Shown here: one piece after another, positions 1-13,200 of the stretch
How the letters are laid out: each line of letters starts with the position of its first letter
How positions within the stretch are numbered: position 1 is the first letter of the stretch
From: Lineus longissimus
Lineage: Eukaryota; Nemertea; Pilidiophora; Heteronemertea; Lineidae
NCBI RefSeq assembly: GCF_910592395.1
Contig: NC_088324.1
Span: 11,062,953-11,126,952 of the forward strand
Length of the DNA stretch: 64,000 nt
Direction of reading: 5' to 3'
Translations under genes and position numbers: made by a program
Notes under the pieces: generated by a model
What the model was told of the DNA's origin: nothing
Seen by the model: only the letters and a program-made list of their open reading frames with translations
Databases searched by the model: none

Positions 1-158
1 TAATTTTTATAACAAAGTTGACAAGTATTATTTAACTCTTGGTTATTGCCATTGTAGTTTCAACTTCTAACACCTGGAAGCTTGTTGTTTCCTAGTCGGA
101 ATGAAATTTGTGCTTTTACCATAAAATCAGGAAGATCAATCAAGTATTTTCTGGATTT
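1..158 (-). mobile_element. LINE fragment, C-terminal part of the reverse-transcriptase ORF
   Basis: This stretch is nearly identical to positions about 2810-2962, which lie inside the LINE remnant at 2475-4040. It covers the same antisense coding segment for a Cys-rich C-terminus, differing by a few substitutions and one extra T near 150. It stops abruptly where the 259-bp satellite array begins, so two copies of one LINE segment flank the array. It cannot encode a protein on its own. The left end is cut by the window edge. Confidence 0.8.
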
Positions 159-159
159 C

Positions 160-2460
160 ACCACCCGTCAGGTGCTGCCATCTGGCCGAAGATTGGAAAA
201 GCTCCATCCAACTTTCACAGCCTACGGCCAGGTGGCAGCACCTGCCGGTAACGAAGTCTCACTTGCTACTCAAAACCACATTTCTATGCCTATTGGGCGA
301 ATTTCTTCATTTCATGAGTGTTGGACTCGATGAAATACATAACTTTCATTATTAAAACCTAAACTTTGAAAACGGGAAGCTCGGAAATGACTGTATTAAT
401 GTTTGCATGTGGTGAGTTACCACCCGTCAGGTGCTGCCATCTGGCCGACGATTGGAAAAGCTCCATCCAACTTTCACAGCCTACGGCCAGGTGGCAGCAC
501 CTGCCGGTAACGAAGTCTCACTTGTTACTCAATACCACATTTCTATGCCTATTGGGCGAATTTCTTCATTTCATGAGTGTTGGACTCGATGAAATACATA
601 ACTTTCATGATTAAAACCTAAACTTTGAAAACGGGAAGCTCGGAAATGACTGTATTAATGTTTGCATGTGGCGAGTTACCACCCGTCAGGTGCTGCCATC
701 TGGCCGACGATTGGAAAAGCTCCATCCAACTTTCACAGCCTACGGCCAGGTGGCAGCACCTGCCGGTAACGAAGTCTCACTTGTTACTCAATACCACATT
801 TCTATGCCTATTGGCCGAATTTCTTCATTTCATGAGTGTTGGACTCGATGAAATACGTAACTTTCATGATTAAAACCTAAACTTTGAAAACAGGAAGCTC
901 GGAAATGACTGTATTAATGTTTGTATGTGGCGAGTTACCACCCGTCAGGTGCTGCCATCTGGCCGACGATTGGAAAAGCTCCATCCAACTTTCACAGCCT
1001 ACGGCCAGGTGGCAGCACCTGCCGGTAACGAAGTCTCACTTGCTACTCAAAACCACATTTCTATGCCTATTGGGCGAATTTCTTCATTTCATGAGTGTTG
1101 GACTCGATGAAATACGCAACTTTCATGATTAAAACCTAAACTTTGAAAACAGGAAGCTCGGATATGACTGTATGAATGTTTTTATGTGGCGATTTGCGAC
1201 CCGTCAGGTGCTGCCATCTGGCCGACGATTGGAAAAGCTCCATCCAACTTTCACAGCCTACGGCCAGGTGGCAGCACCTGCCGGTAACGAAGTCTCACTT
1301 GTTACTCAAAACCACATTTCTACGCCTATTGGGCGAATTTCTTCATTTCATGAGTGTTGGACTCGATGAAATACATAACTTTCATGATTAAAACCTAAAC
1401 TTTGAAAACGGGAAGCTCGGAAATGACTGTATTAATGTTTGTATGTGGCGAGTTACCACCCGTCAGGTGCTGCCATCTGGCCGACGATTGGAAAAGCTCC
1501 ATCCAACTTTCACAGCCTACGGCCAGGTGGCAGCACCTGCCGGTAACGAAGTCTCACTTGTTACTCAAAACCACATTTCTACGCCTATTGGGCGAATTTC
1601 TTCATTTCATGAGTGTTGGACTCGATGAAATACATAACTTTCATGATTAAAACCTAAACTTTGAAAACGGGAAGCTCGGAAATGACTGTATTAATGTTTG
1701 CATGTGGCGATTTGCGACCCGTCAGGTGCTGCCATCTGGCCGACGATTGGAAAAGCTCCATCCAACTTTCACAGCCTACGGCCAGGTGGCAGCACCTGCC
1801 GGTAACGAAGTCTCACTTGTTACTCAAAACCACATTTCTATGCCTATTGGGCGAATTTCTTCATTTCATGAGTGTTGGACTCGATGAAATTCGTAACTTT
1901 CATGATTAAAACCTAAACTTTGAAAACAGGAAGCTCGGAAATGACTGTATTAATGTTTGCATGTGGCGAGTTACCACCCGTCAGGTGCTGCCATCTGGCC
2001 GACAATTGGAAAAGCTCCATCCAACTTTCACAGCCTACGGCCAGGTGGCAGCACCTGCCGGTAACGAAGTTTCACTTGTTACTCAAAACCACATTTCTAT
2101 GCCTATTGGGCGAATTTCTTCATTTCATGAGTGTTGGACTCGATGAAATACGCAACTTTCATGATTAAAACCTAAACTTTGAAAACAGGAAGCTCGGATA
2201 TGACTGTATGAATGTTTTTATGTGGCGATTTGCGACCCGTCAGGTGCTGCCATCTGGCCGACGATTGGAAAAGCTGCATCCAACTTTCACAGCCTACGGC
2301 CAGGTGGCAGCACCTGCCGGTAACGAAGTTATGTTATGTTATGTTATGTTATGTTATGTTATGTTATGTCTCAGACATGTGACTGATTAAATGATTAAAA
2401 TGATTAAATGATTAAAACCTAAACTTTGAAAACAGGAAGCTCGGAAATGACTGCATGAAT
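160..2460. repeat. 259-bp satellite array, nine copies plus remnants
   Basis: A block starting ACCCGTCAGGTGCTGCCA recurs at about 162, 421, 680, 939, 1198, 1457, 1716, 1975 and 2234, an exact 259-bp period with about 95% or greater identity. Each unit contains an 18-19 bp near-perfect inverted repeat (CAGGTGCTGCCATCTGGCC and GGCCAGGTGGCAGCACCTG) around a loop of roughly 40 nt. The ninth unit is interrupted at about 2328-2370 by an (ATGTT)n microsatellite, then the end of a unit resumes near 2395. The overlapping 61-82 codon ORFs repeated along the array follow from the periodicity and are not genes. Confidence 0.95.
2328..2370. repeat. (ATGTT)n microsatellite interrupting the satellite
   Basis: About eight perfect pentanucleotide repeats lie inside the ninth 259-bp satellite unit, replacing its second half. 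This looks like a local slippage expansion. Confidence 0.9.
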
Positions 2461-2474
2461 GTTTGTATGTGGCG

Positions 2475-4040
2475 AATGAATGAATGAATTTTATGAATGA
2501 ATTTTATTACTCAGACCTTAATAAAAGGTACAAGAGTACCAAAAGGTAACATAATAACATATATACAAGTGAGAAATAAAGGAGGAAAGCACCTATCCTC
2601 TATTAACATTATAATTTCTAAAAAAATTCAAAATCTTGCTGCAAAAAATAGCTTATTTCTTAAGTTTTTGTTCTGATGTTTGGTTTAAAGATGTACTAAA
2701 TTTGAGCATATTTGGACGGTGGAAAAAAATACTGACCAAGGTATCTGTATCTGTCCATTTCAAAATGTGGACAGACAAGTAGGTAATGGAATTCATCTCC
2801 AACATCATTTTTATCACAAAGTTGACAAGTATTATTTAACTCTTGGTTATTGCCATTGTAGTTTCGACCTCTAACACCTGGAAGCTTGTTGTTTCCTAGT
2901 CGGAATGAAATTTGTGCTTTTACCATAAAATCAGGAAGATCAATCAAGTATTTCTGGATTTCAAACTTGTTGTCCTCATTACACAACGACCTGTACACAG
3001 AGCACTTGGGGTGATCAAATATATCACTTATACAACGTTGCTTAGATTGATCTGTGAGACATTGATTAATTTTACATTTTAACCATGAAGGATTGACTTG
3101 GTTTCTTTCAACCCATAAATAACCAATTCCACAATTGTTCAAACTGGATTACAGCATGCAGTAAACAACTTTCCCAGACAACTTAAAATAGTAATACCCC
3201 TATAGTTGCCAGGGTCCTGTTTGTCACCTTTGTTTTCATATAGCGCTTGTATAACACCAACAGTCCAAGCTGAGGGAATAACACCAGTTTTTCGGACTAG
3301 GTTGAAAAGTTTACAAAAAATTCCAATCATATTACCCTCCGAGGCTTTGGTGTGCTCGTTTGAAATGTAATCAAGGCCCTGAGCTTTACCATTTTTAAGC
3401 TTCTTAATAGCTTTTCTAATTTCCTCAATAGTAAATGTCTTGTTCAAGATTTCATTTTCATTCCCGAGTTCTATGTTGATGTTTCCATCGACTGCATGAT
3501 CCGGCGGAGCCTGATTTAGATTTTTGAAATGGTCATGCAATACTTCTTCGGATATCTGTTTAAAGATATCACTAGACTTCTTACTTTTATTACTCACAAT
3601 AGCCCAGTATTCCTTGGGATTGGTACTGCGTAAGTTTCTAATTTTCTGATCCACAGCTTTCTTGTGTTTTCTGTAACACCTTTTCATAACCATTTTGTAC
3701 TCTTTACTTGAACGCTTCAAATTATTGAAGTTTTCAGTGTTTTTTACCTGTCTGTACTCCTTTTGAGCTCTACAAAAAAGTTTTCTGGAGGCCTCACATT
3801 CTTCATTGAACCAGTCTTTCGTGACATGTGCTTTTTTCTTTTTGCTGTTTTTCCTTTGAGAACCATGTAAACCATTGACATTTTTTGGAAATGACAGGAA
3901 AGAAGCATTACTAAAAACAACACCTATTCGATCAACCATAATGTCCCCACGGTTAGGATGATGTGATATGTATGTAGTAATTCCCAACGGCAGCCAACCT
4001 GAGAGATTACTACCTACAACCTTCCCCATGCAACGTATCC
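2475..4040 (-). mobile_element. Degenerate non-LTR retrotransposon (LINE), internally deleted
   Basis: On the minus strand the first ORF (4029-3139) ends in an N-terminal reverse-transcriptase region with recognisable LINE motifs: a segment reading KNGKAQGLDYISNE, then NYRGITILSCLGKLF, the start of the RT fingers. The next ORF (3142-2696) is the far C-terminus of such a protein, with a zinc-knuckle-like CQLC...H...C pattern (CQLCDKNDVGDEFHYLLVCPHF region). The intervening palm domain with its catalytic Asp residues is missing, so the copy is dead. The 3' end at about 2475-2510 carries short ATTC-type tandem repeats, as in CR1/RTE-like LINEs. It seems inserted at the edge of the satellite array. 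The clade assignment is tentative. Confidence 0.85.
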
Positions 4041-4065
4041 CACACCTCGCATTATTTCAAGTTCT

Positions 4066-4157
4066 GAACTTCGCCATCGCCATCTTCAGGGCAAGATAGG
4101 AACTGAAACGGTCGTTTCAGTTCCTATCTTGCCCTGAAGATGGCGATGGCGAAGTTC
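4066..4157. repeat. Perfect palindrome, 45-bp arms, 2-bp spacer
   Basis: The left arm 4066-4110 (begins GAACTTCGCCATCGCCATC) is the exact reverse complement of the right arm 4113-4157, with only GT between them. It lies just beyond the 5' end of the LINE remnant. Such a young, perfect palindrome could be a fold-back transposon end, a recent inverted duplication, or an assembly or replication-template-switch junction. Confidence 0.95.
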
Positions 4158-4406
4158 TTTCATGAAGTCCAGGAGACTCCGATAACCAGCTCAAAGAGGC
4201 GGGATTTGGGCCACGTAGATCAACAATTAAACTGGGAGGAGTGGATGAGCTTCGAATCCTTGGTAGAGCCTGTTGTTTTCTTATAACAAGGTCCATGAGC
4301 TTGTTTACATAGTGGCAATTTGTCAATGCAAAAATAAAGGGCGGACAAGCATTTCCAGGTTTCCATTTCTTCAAGGAGTCTACACTAAAATACCTTGGTA
4401 GCCACT
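4117..4406 (-). CDS. Unidentified exon-like ORF next to the palindrome
   Basis: On the minus strand a polypyrimidine tract followed by TTTGCAG gives a plausible splice acceptor at 4407. The downstream reading frame runs about 96 codons to the stop at 4117, starting EWLPRYFSVDSLKKW and containing a Cys-Pro-Pro-Phe-Ile-Phe-Ala stretch. Composition looks protein-like up to about 4160, but the last 15 residues are read from the palindrome arm. I do not recognise the family. It may be an old transposon-encoded fragment or a terminal exon of a gene disrupted by the repeats. No upstream partner exon was found within 1.4 kb. Confidence 0.3.
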
Positions 4407-4429
4407 CTGCAAACAAAGAAAGCCAACAT

Positions 4430-5797
4430 CAGCATTTTGCCTGTGAAAATATATTTATTACATTTCTTGATATTTCTTTTTAAAGTATGTTTCCAAGGAG
4501 CTGATAGTGTTTGCAGACCAGCATCCTATCTCTATGTGCAGTGACTGACTAACATCTCCTTGCTTACATACTTAAGTCAAAATTACTCGTAAGGTAAAGT
4601 GGTACCATGTAGTAACATAATTGTACGACACTCAGCATGACATTTGGACTATATCAATTTTCTATTATTTATACCAAAGTATTACGATTCCAAACACCAA
4701 TAAGATCATAGATGTCACACCGATTTGCTACTGACAACCAATAACAGCCTTTAGACCATGTTTGAGAATGATTTCGATATTGGTCTTATCTTGACACAGC
4801 TCTTTGATAAATGCATGACAGTCTGGTTTACGTGAAACATCTGACACTAGGTTTTTCTAATAAATATTGAAAATATACTGCCTCATAGTAAATCACACTA
4901 CATCCAGATCTTAAGATAATTCTTGCAAAAAAGACCCATTGGTAATCCTTACTAATCTCTACAAAAGAAGAACTGTTTTGTCCATACCAGCAATCGAATA
5001 TCATGGAATCAATTCTATCGAATAGCATTACAAAATACATATGCCTATGGACATATATAAGTATATTTGAACTTTGCATTCAAGGCACAGTCCATCAACG
5101 TGAACAGTTCTTCTTCCAATTACATACTAAATATTTGGGACATGGACTTTCCTGGGCCGATTCAGGAGGACAAGATGCTTGGAACCTCATATTACTCGGT
5201 GTTTAGGATTTTGATTCTCTGGAGTGATGAAAAGGTATTGATAACTGATGGACTGGACCCCTTATTAATTAATCGAGAACGTTGAGAGAGAAAGAACAGG
5301 TAGACATCAGACCCTGAAAGAGTGTAAAATGTAAAGACATATAGAAAATTGGTCAACACCTTAAGATTGCTAGCCTACACATCAATGCTAATTGCATACC
5401 GGAACACTACAAGATCTGACTATGAGTGAACATTCGAAATTGCATTTCTCCAAAAGTGACCAAATTTTTTATATCAGTACATGATAATCTATTGCTACAC
5501 ATCACAATTATACTAGACATATCAGAATGGTGGAAATATCACATGTTCAACCAAATAACCCACTGGCATGGAAGCAGGCAGCCTAATATGGAATGACTAT
5601 ACACTCAAAAGCTCTCGTACTCAGGTTCCAGCTATTCAAAGTAAGTCCATGTCATCACAACATTCATTTTGACCCCCAAGACACTGACCACTGCATCACT
5701 AGCATAATGAAACGGCCAGGGGCCATTGTGCTCACCGTATAGATATTTGGTGCTTTGGAATTCATCCAGATTAAGAAACATTGTACATGTATAGTAT
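4430..5797. other. Intergenic, no feature recognised
   Basis: AT-rich DNA with only short, non-conserved ORFs. I see no gene, RNA or clear repeat. Confidence 0.6.
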
Positions 5798-6659
5798 ATA
5801 GGTCAAACCAAAGTCGGTATGACATGTGATGTATCGTTGCTTGGAGTAAGTACCATAAGAATATCATCAAAAACAAGTCACTAATTAACGAGATATTGCA
5901 CTTTTTACCTATTTTAGTTTTGGCCTCCTGGTGGCCGAGTTGAGTACCAGATCAGATCGAAATTCCGTGTCCGAGGTTACATGACGAAGGGAGTGATGTG
6001 TAAAAAATTTCAAGTTCAAAGCTTTAGTGGTTAAGAAATGTGCCATAGTTTACACTCTAACGGCCAATTTACGCCATATGACCTCTGTGACCTTGAAAAG
6101 TAGGTCAAATTGAAAACCCGTAGGACATGTGATGTATTTTTCCTAAGAGTACCTACCATAAAAATCTTATCGAAAACAAGTCACTTATAAGCGAGATATC
6201 ACACTTTTTAGATTTCCACTTTTGGCCCCCTGGTGGCAAAGTTGAGAATAAGATCAAACTGAAATTCAGCACCAAAGGCTATGTGATATAGGGGGTTATA
6301 TGTACCAAGTTTCAAGTTAATAGCTTTAGTGGTTAAGAAACGTGGCATAGTTTACACTCTAATGGCCAATTTACGCCATATGACCTCTGTGACCTTGAAA
6401 AGTAGGTCAAATTAAAAACACATACGATATAAGATGTATATTTGCTATGAGTACCTACAACAAAAGTTTCATCGAAAACAAGTCACTAATAAGCGAGATA
6501 TCACACTTTTTAGATATCGACATTTGGCCCCCTGGTGGCCAAACAGAGAATCAGATCAGACCGAAAATCAGTGTCAGAGGTCAGCTGACCTAGGGCATTC
6601 TGTGTACAAAGTTTCAAGTTCATAGCCCTAGCAGTTAAGAAACGTGCCACTGTTAGGAT

Positions 6660-6726
<67 letters not shown>

Positions 6727-6770
6727 ACACAGCGCTATCATATAGACTCCCCTTACGGTGAGCCAAAAAA
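5798..6770 (+). mobile_element. Non-autonomous element with three 302-bp tandem units and (ACG)n tail
   Basis: Three diverged copies of one unit follow each other at a 302-bp period. Each contains GGCC(C/T)CCTGGTGG at 5923, 6225 and 6527, a GAAAACAAGTCACT segment and a TTTCAAGTT...TAGC segment. The third unit runs into a pure ACG tract (6660-6725) and a short tail ending in TAGACTCCCCTTACGG. No ORF of consequence is present. The layout (internal tandem repeats, microsatellite, fixed 3' tail) fits non-autonomous repeats common in marine invertebrate genomes. The family name is not known to me. Confidence 0.75.
6660..6725. repeat. (ACG)n microsatellite
   Basis: About 22 uninterrupted ACG units near the 3' end of the 302-bp tandem element. 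Confidence 0.95.
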
Positions 6771-7272
6771 CAATTCAATTACTTTGGTGTTTTTACTGGG
6801 TAGGTTTTGACAATTATAAAAGAGTTCTCTGTTTATAGTGCCGGCCTGAAAAGGTTTTGATACCAGAGGTACGGTGAATCAGTCACCAGGACAACATATG
6901 TATACATCTGAGTGTACAAATCAATAATTAAATGTCTTAAATTGACAAAATGTCATCCAAAGTAATGTAAGTAAGTAAGTCATTGTTTTATAGCAAAAAC
7001 ACAAGTAAATAAAGCCATACAAATAACGTATCTTCAACATACCCAATCATCCTAGGAAGATATATTTCAACCCATACCCTGCCCATCTCCACATAAAATA
7101 TTATCTACAACAATATTGCAACAAAAACCTTTATGATAAGTACATTACTGGTACTAAAAACATCACAAGGACTCGTTAGATCAGCTGTGATATTACTTCT
7201 AGTGAGAGTATAACAGTCATCAAAGGAAAGAAACCCAGGAAAAAATATAATTTGAGATTCTCATAAAAAACT
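6771..7272. other. 3' flank of the O-fucosyltransferase gene
   Basis: This region lies immediately downstream of the POFUT1 stop on the minus strand and presumably includes its 3' UTR. It is AT-rich, and I did not find a convincing AATAAA on that strand close to the stop. Confidence 0.4.
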
Positions 7273-10200
7273 TCAAAATTCATCATGATCTTGGACGGGT
7301 TTTGATTTCTCTTTTGAAGGATGAGGATAGGCCCAGAACGATGATGCTCTTCCGTTGATATCACGCTCCCTTTTGGCAAAACTTGAGAACGTCGATACGC
7401 AGTTCGCGATGAAATGGTCTGCTTGGGCGAGAAGGTAGAGATCGAGGTGAGGGCTGGAGGGCTCGTAGCGGATTACCTTAATCTGGAATGATAAGAATTA
7501 TATGGTCAAGACGATGAGAAGACAAGAAGAGAATTGCCAATTGTCTTGCCCAGCTTGCACGGACGAAATGTTGTAAACATTGTGATGTTGATGCTCACCA
7601 TCTGAAGGCAAAGACTATTCAGTGGCGTGTGCAGCGGCCTTCAAATCAGGAGAAAGATTTATGACCAAGCTGGCTGTTGATTTCTCTAAGGACGTGTGGA
7701 CCTTGAACCGGATGAGACTGACTGACGATGAATGATGTGACTATACTCCCCTAAGGATTAGTACCCAACTGATAATGGACAGCCAAGGTGGTCATGGACT
7801 GGTTATGCTGATCAACGCTATTGGGCATTTGTCAATGAATCATGATTCATTTTGTCAGCTGACAAATTGATGAGTGTTTGGCTGTGTATTAACAAATGCG
7901 ATTAGACTAGGTTGGAAGGCAGTTGCAGGCAGAATACTGACAGGACCATATAGCCTGCCATGTGTCCTTTGGACAATCATTCTGATCTCAGTCTGGAGAA
8001 TGCTTGGCACCCAACTCTAGAGAGACAGAAACTAAAAATTTAATTTTTCAATCAATTTGGGCAACAGCCGAGGAAAATTCATCAATTTTCTCTGGCCTGG
8101 CAGACAACAATAACACAGCAGACTTCACCCAAATTACGCTTGGCGAGACGAGATATTTTTCCTTGATTGGGACATTTTACAGAGTATTACTGAATACTGA
8201 TTTCTGTTCTATGATCGCCGAGGGATTCCCAAATAGCCATCTATCTTGTAACGCTTGTTAAGATTTGACAGCTCAGCCTTAAACGGTTCTTCGAAGATAA
8301 CCGAAAGTGATGAAGAAGCGGCTGTAACATTGTGAACTGACCAACAAACAATCATATCTATGTGGTTTTTGGTTTTTCTTATCGACTTGGACAAATTGCC
8401 AGCCATAATTATCACTGTGTTTGGGTTTTCTACATGATAAGACAGAAAAGCATGCATGCGATCACTCTTTGAAGTTAGTAAAACCGAATTTGATTGATAG
8501 GCTGACTTAATCTCTAACCATATATGAATCTCCAATACCCACTGACTCATCAGAAAACTGGCCTTGGACAATGATGTCTGTTGGACTGAATGGCAGTCAG
8601 TTGTCAGCCAATTCAGTCAAATTTCCAAAGAAGTATTGAATACATCATCTGATTTTACCCTCCTTGCCAAAAGTGACTCATAAAGATATCGACAACTGTC
8701 AACTATAGGGACGGTTGTCGAACTACATGGACCATTGTTTCAGCTTAAATTAGTTGGCAAATATTGCCTTCACATATCCCTGGTGATTTATAACATCTAG
8801 ATATGCATGTCTTGTAACATGTATCAGTTCCTATATCAGTCCGAGCACGATGGATGGTCTCGGGAATGGTCCCAATGGGGCAGAGGGAAATTAGATTGTT
8901 CTCCTGTTCTTGGTGGAACTTTTATCATGGACGACAGATTGTCCATAAATGTATCTATATTTACAATTACCAGTTGGCTAAATCAACTGTATCAGTTTAT
9001 TACATGGGATGTTGAAAGGAATAATGTCTCTTCAAATACATGTACATTTGAACTACAGCAGTCCGAAAACTGAAGGAGACTTCCGAGACAAATTCCTTTG
9101 CTAGGGATATTTTGAAGCAACGTCATACCATCCCAGCCCCGCAAACAGTTAACAGCCCGCAGACCAATTCATAACTCGCACGTCAAATAATCAAATTATT
9201 ATCAGCAAACGATTCACTCAAAATCTCATCTGAATACAACGTAACGCCATTTACGTCTTTATCAACAATATCCCATAATCTAATAATACGGCGGAAAAGA
9301 AATCATCGACTCAATAATAATTTTCAGAAATTCGATAAAGTACCATCTCGATGATAAGGAGATGCGCCTGAATAAAGAGATTACGGGATATTAAGGATCT
9401 CATCTCTTCCGATGTCACAATCAAGTCACAGAATCAATAACTCAATCACAATTTTCATAAGTGCGACTTTGAGATTCGATCAACTTTTGACACGCTCATG
9501 TGAAGTGGGGGATGATTGAAGAGGTATCCAGTCAATTAGAGCATCATTTGAGATTTGTCAATCTGATGTTACTATCTGATATAAAACGATGATTTGGTCA
9601 TAGTTCCGAAAGTGTTCAGCAAATTGGGTTGAGTTGCTGGGGAGAAATTTAACCTGGACGATAGACTGGGGACCTCATCCACTATAACGGAATACCAAGA
9701 ATGTAGTATTGGTGTCCATTATAGAGGTACTGATTGTCACATCCAGTTGTCAAATGTGGTTAATCTATTTTTTGGCAATGAAAATTACAGAAAATATCTA
9801 GCATGACCTACATCACACTGTTGTGTACAGAGCAGTACCCAACGATGCATATCATGAATCACTGGATGCACAGCAACTGGACATGATGACCATTACAGCA
9901 GCAAACGATTATGATGACGATATTGATGACGTTTTTGATGATGATGATGATGAAGAAATCCTATCCTACCACAGTATGCCTTCATATCAGTCTCTAAAAT
10001 ACACCCAATCGAATATTTGCCGATGCAAGTGTATTAAAGAAACTATCCTGTGGCCTTCTATGAATGGATGGAAATCCGTAAGCAAAAAAATAAATGTTAA
10101 ATAATACACACTTTTAATGATTTTAGATATTTTTCAAACTCTGGAATCATGTGATTCGAATCCGCCGCAACGAATAGCGTCTTTGCTTGTGTCTTCTTGG

Positions 10201-13200
10201 CTAACTCTTTGACTTGATACAAGATAGTCTTTGTTGTAGGGAAGCACATTTCCTGAGTGAGCGTGCCCGGTTTGGGATGATGACCAATACACTGCGGGGA
10301 GGCAAACATATTTGGGATTCGGTCGTTGATGTGTTCGCATGTTCTTTCCTGGAAAGATATGAGAATGAAGAAAAAGATGATAATTTTTAGTTGTTGAATG
10401 AGAGAAAAGACCATGGCCAGTTCTCATCCAGAGATAAATTTGGTTTCTATGCCTAATCCCAAAAGATTTTCCACTTTGACATATCTCAATAATAGCCCTT
10501 TTCGAATTGCAATTGACTCATGTATCAATGCAAATGATGCCTTTCATCACAACTTGACACATTCAGAAGAAACAGAAACCTCAATAGCAAACTGCCGCTG
10601 TTAGCGATATTAGCGGAGAGCCCTCGATGAGCATAGCTAGCTTCGTTGAGAGGCTAAGTGGCAGGACCCATTAGCACAGCATCAAAATATCCACAATCAA
10701 ACAGCTAGCATGATAATGACAAGTGTTGCACTTCAAAACCCATGGAAATCATGCGTCGACATCATCAGCAACAAATGCAGTGATGACGATTGCAACACAT
10801 GCGCTAACTCTCAAGCAATGTAATGCCATTAGCTCCTCATCTCACCCTTCAAGCAAAGAACCATTATCTTTACTGCTGATGACTGTTCCATCAAAATTTT
10901 GTAACGCCACTGTAAGGCATCAGATTCCAATGGGATGAACGGATTCGTAGTTATTCACAGACTATTTATTACCCCAAGGCTGTATTTTCTTCCCGGGGAA
11001 GGGGAGCTCACTTCGATGAAATGTTTTGAGCATCCCTGTACCAAAACATGTGTGACAGTTTAAGCCATGGTATGTTGTATTTGATGTCCATGCCAGGGCA
11101 ACTAGAAGACCCTGCACAGGTGGTCAGTAGCCATGTTAGATTTGTACTTCTCATGGTCAACAATGGATGATACCCTTCGACCTTTTGATAACCAACATCA
11201 TTCCCCATCCCACTGCCTTGGTTGATCTTCACATGTCCTGGATGTCAGCACAGTGACCTAACCAACAGGGCTCAATGGCTCTTCACCAAACACCCACATA
11301 ATACCACTGATAATACATATAGGAAATGATTGAGATCGGAAAGAAAAACATCTCTATTTGCCTAAGACCCTGAGCTATATTGGATAATCCTCCGGGGAAA
11401 TATCACAAAAATAACAGAACAGGGATGATCCATGATTTGTTTATGAAATCGCCAGACTGTTTGCCAACTTGAGCGCTCTTTCAGACACATTATTTGTCAT
11501 AGTTGGGATCAGTTGGTTATATTTCAGACACATGTCTTGTCATTTGAGATGCACGCCAGACATTCAGTTAGTTTTTGGTAACGAATCTGGCTGTCCTAAG
11601 TTCTGCCACAGAGCCCCAGAGCCCCAGCATTCCTCTGTATTCTTCATTTGTAGGGAGCAGGAATGAAGCATGGGAGCTGAATTCTGGACTCCAGTGGAAG
11701 TTTCAGTACTGTTGTTACTGTGACAGCATTCTGTCATAAGAAAAGTTCACGTGCAATGCTATCAAACATCGAGAAGACAGCAGTGACGTGGGAAACCTTT
11801 CAACGCCCCAAACCACCACCACTTTCTATCAAATCAACGACAGACACAACCTGAGTGCACTTGTCACATATAATATCTAATATATGAAGAGATCGACGAT
11901 CAATGGGCGTATATTGCTCATCTACTCCAGGTAAGCCATTCTCTTCAACACTGACAACCAGAAATAAAGTAGCTTTTAAAGGGCTATGCCGTTCGTAATA
12001 CTGGTGGTCCAGGAAAATGTGACGCACTACACAATGCCTGGTGCAGTTATTATGAACATGAATTCACTGCAACCTGGTATTTATAGTATTTGTATATCTA
12101 TATACACAACAGCAATGCTGAAATTTATGTTTACTGCGTATTCACAAAACAACACTTTACCTGAAGAGGAAATGATGACTTTCAAACTACTCGAAGAGAA
12201 GTAGTGCCAAAAGCAAATACTTAAACGAATGGCTCAGTTGTCCAATAACGGAAACTGAGAGATGATCTTGATGACACTGCATTACATTGAAAACCCTTGA
12301 CGAAACAACGACTGTATCAACAGCACAGTGGTCCAATAATGCAAACTGAGAGATGACACTAAATGACACTAAATGACACTTCACTGAAAACTTGTGACAC
12401 AACTGTAGCTGCATTACAACCATTTCAGAAGTTCTTTTTCAAGATTGCTGGAGTGCTACAGTGAGAATATAGCATCTCCAATTGGCAGGCAGCCAAAGTC
12501 ACTTAGTTGAGGTTGGTAGAAGGCGACTTGAATACCAAGGCTGCCCTTCACATTTTGGCCATATAAGTGTTGTATAATGGGCTGATATGGAATCTCATTT
12601 AAAATTGACAGTTGATTTCACCACGGATAGTTCAGGGGCCGAGGGCATCAATTCGTCCAACTACATGTACACTGTTAGAATGAAAATCTACTAACATGTC
12701 TAGTTTGGCTGAGTGTAAATAGACTTTCAAAGCCTTAGACAGTTTATCTAACAATATATAATCACAAGGTAAATATCAGTAAGTTCAGCTCACCCAATCA
12801 ACACCATTGCGAAGATGAATCCCAATCCATGGTCCTTCGGGGATATATTCTTGTATAAATTTATCACCTTGCTTGGTGATTTTCTCATTCCATATCAAAT
12901 ACTGCTGTAGTTGCCAATCATCCTCGGAGATGGGGAAGTTTGCTGGTGCACCAACGAACGCCAGCACGAGATGATGCTCTGCAGGGTATCTGGAACAAAA
13001 GATAGGAAATTTGCTGACCTGCTGAACACTTGGCTAAGGTTTTATTTACCTCATAATTCTTTATAAATTTCTCATATTTTCCATTAAAAGAAGCAATATC
13101 AAAGGTTTGTCTCTCAACCTTGATGTCACAAGCAGTTCTATGGAAAGATTGGTCTCTTTTTAGAAATTTTGGTGGTCCTGAAAAGAACCGTTGGGGATAT

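Noticed and set aside
82-2390. Repeated 61-83 codon plus-strand ORFs
   Set aside because: They recur with the 259-bp satellite period in two frames and have no protein features, so they are products of the repeat.
9823-10104. 93-codon ORF with an acidic Asp run
   Set aside because: The Asp run comes from a GAT microsatellite, and the ORF overlaps POFUT1 intron 6.
13036-13048. AATAAA on the minus strand downstream of nested gene A
   Set aside because: It lies about 160 nt after the stop, beyond the histone-type stem-loop. It may be a backup signal but is too weak on its own to replace the stem-loop call.
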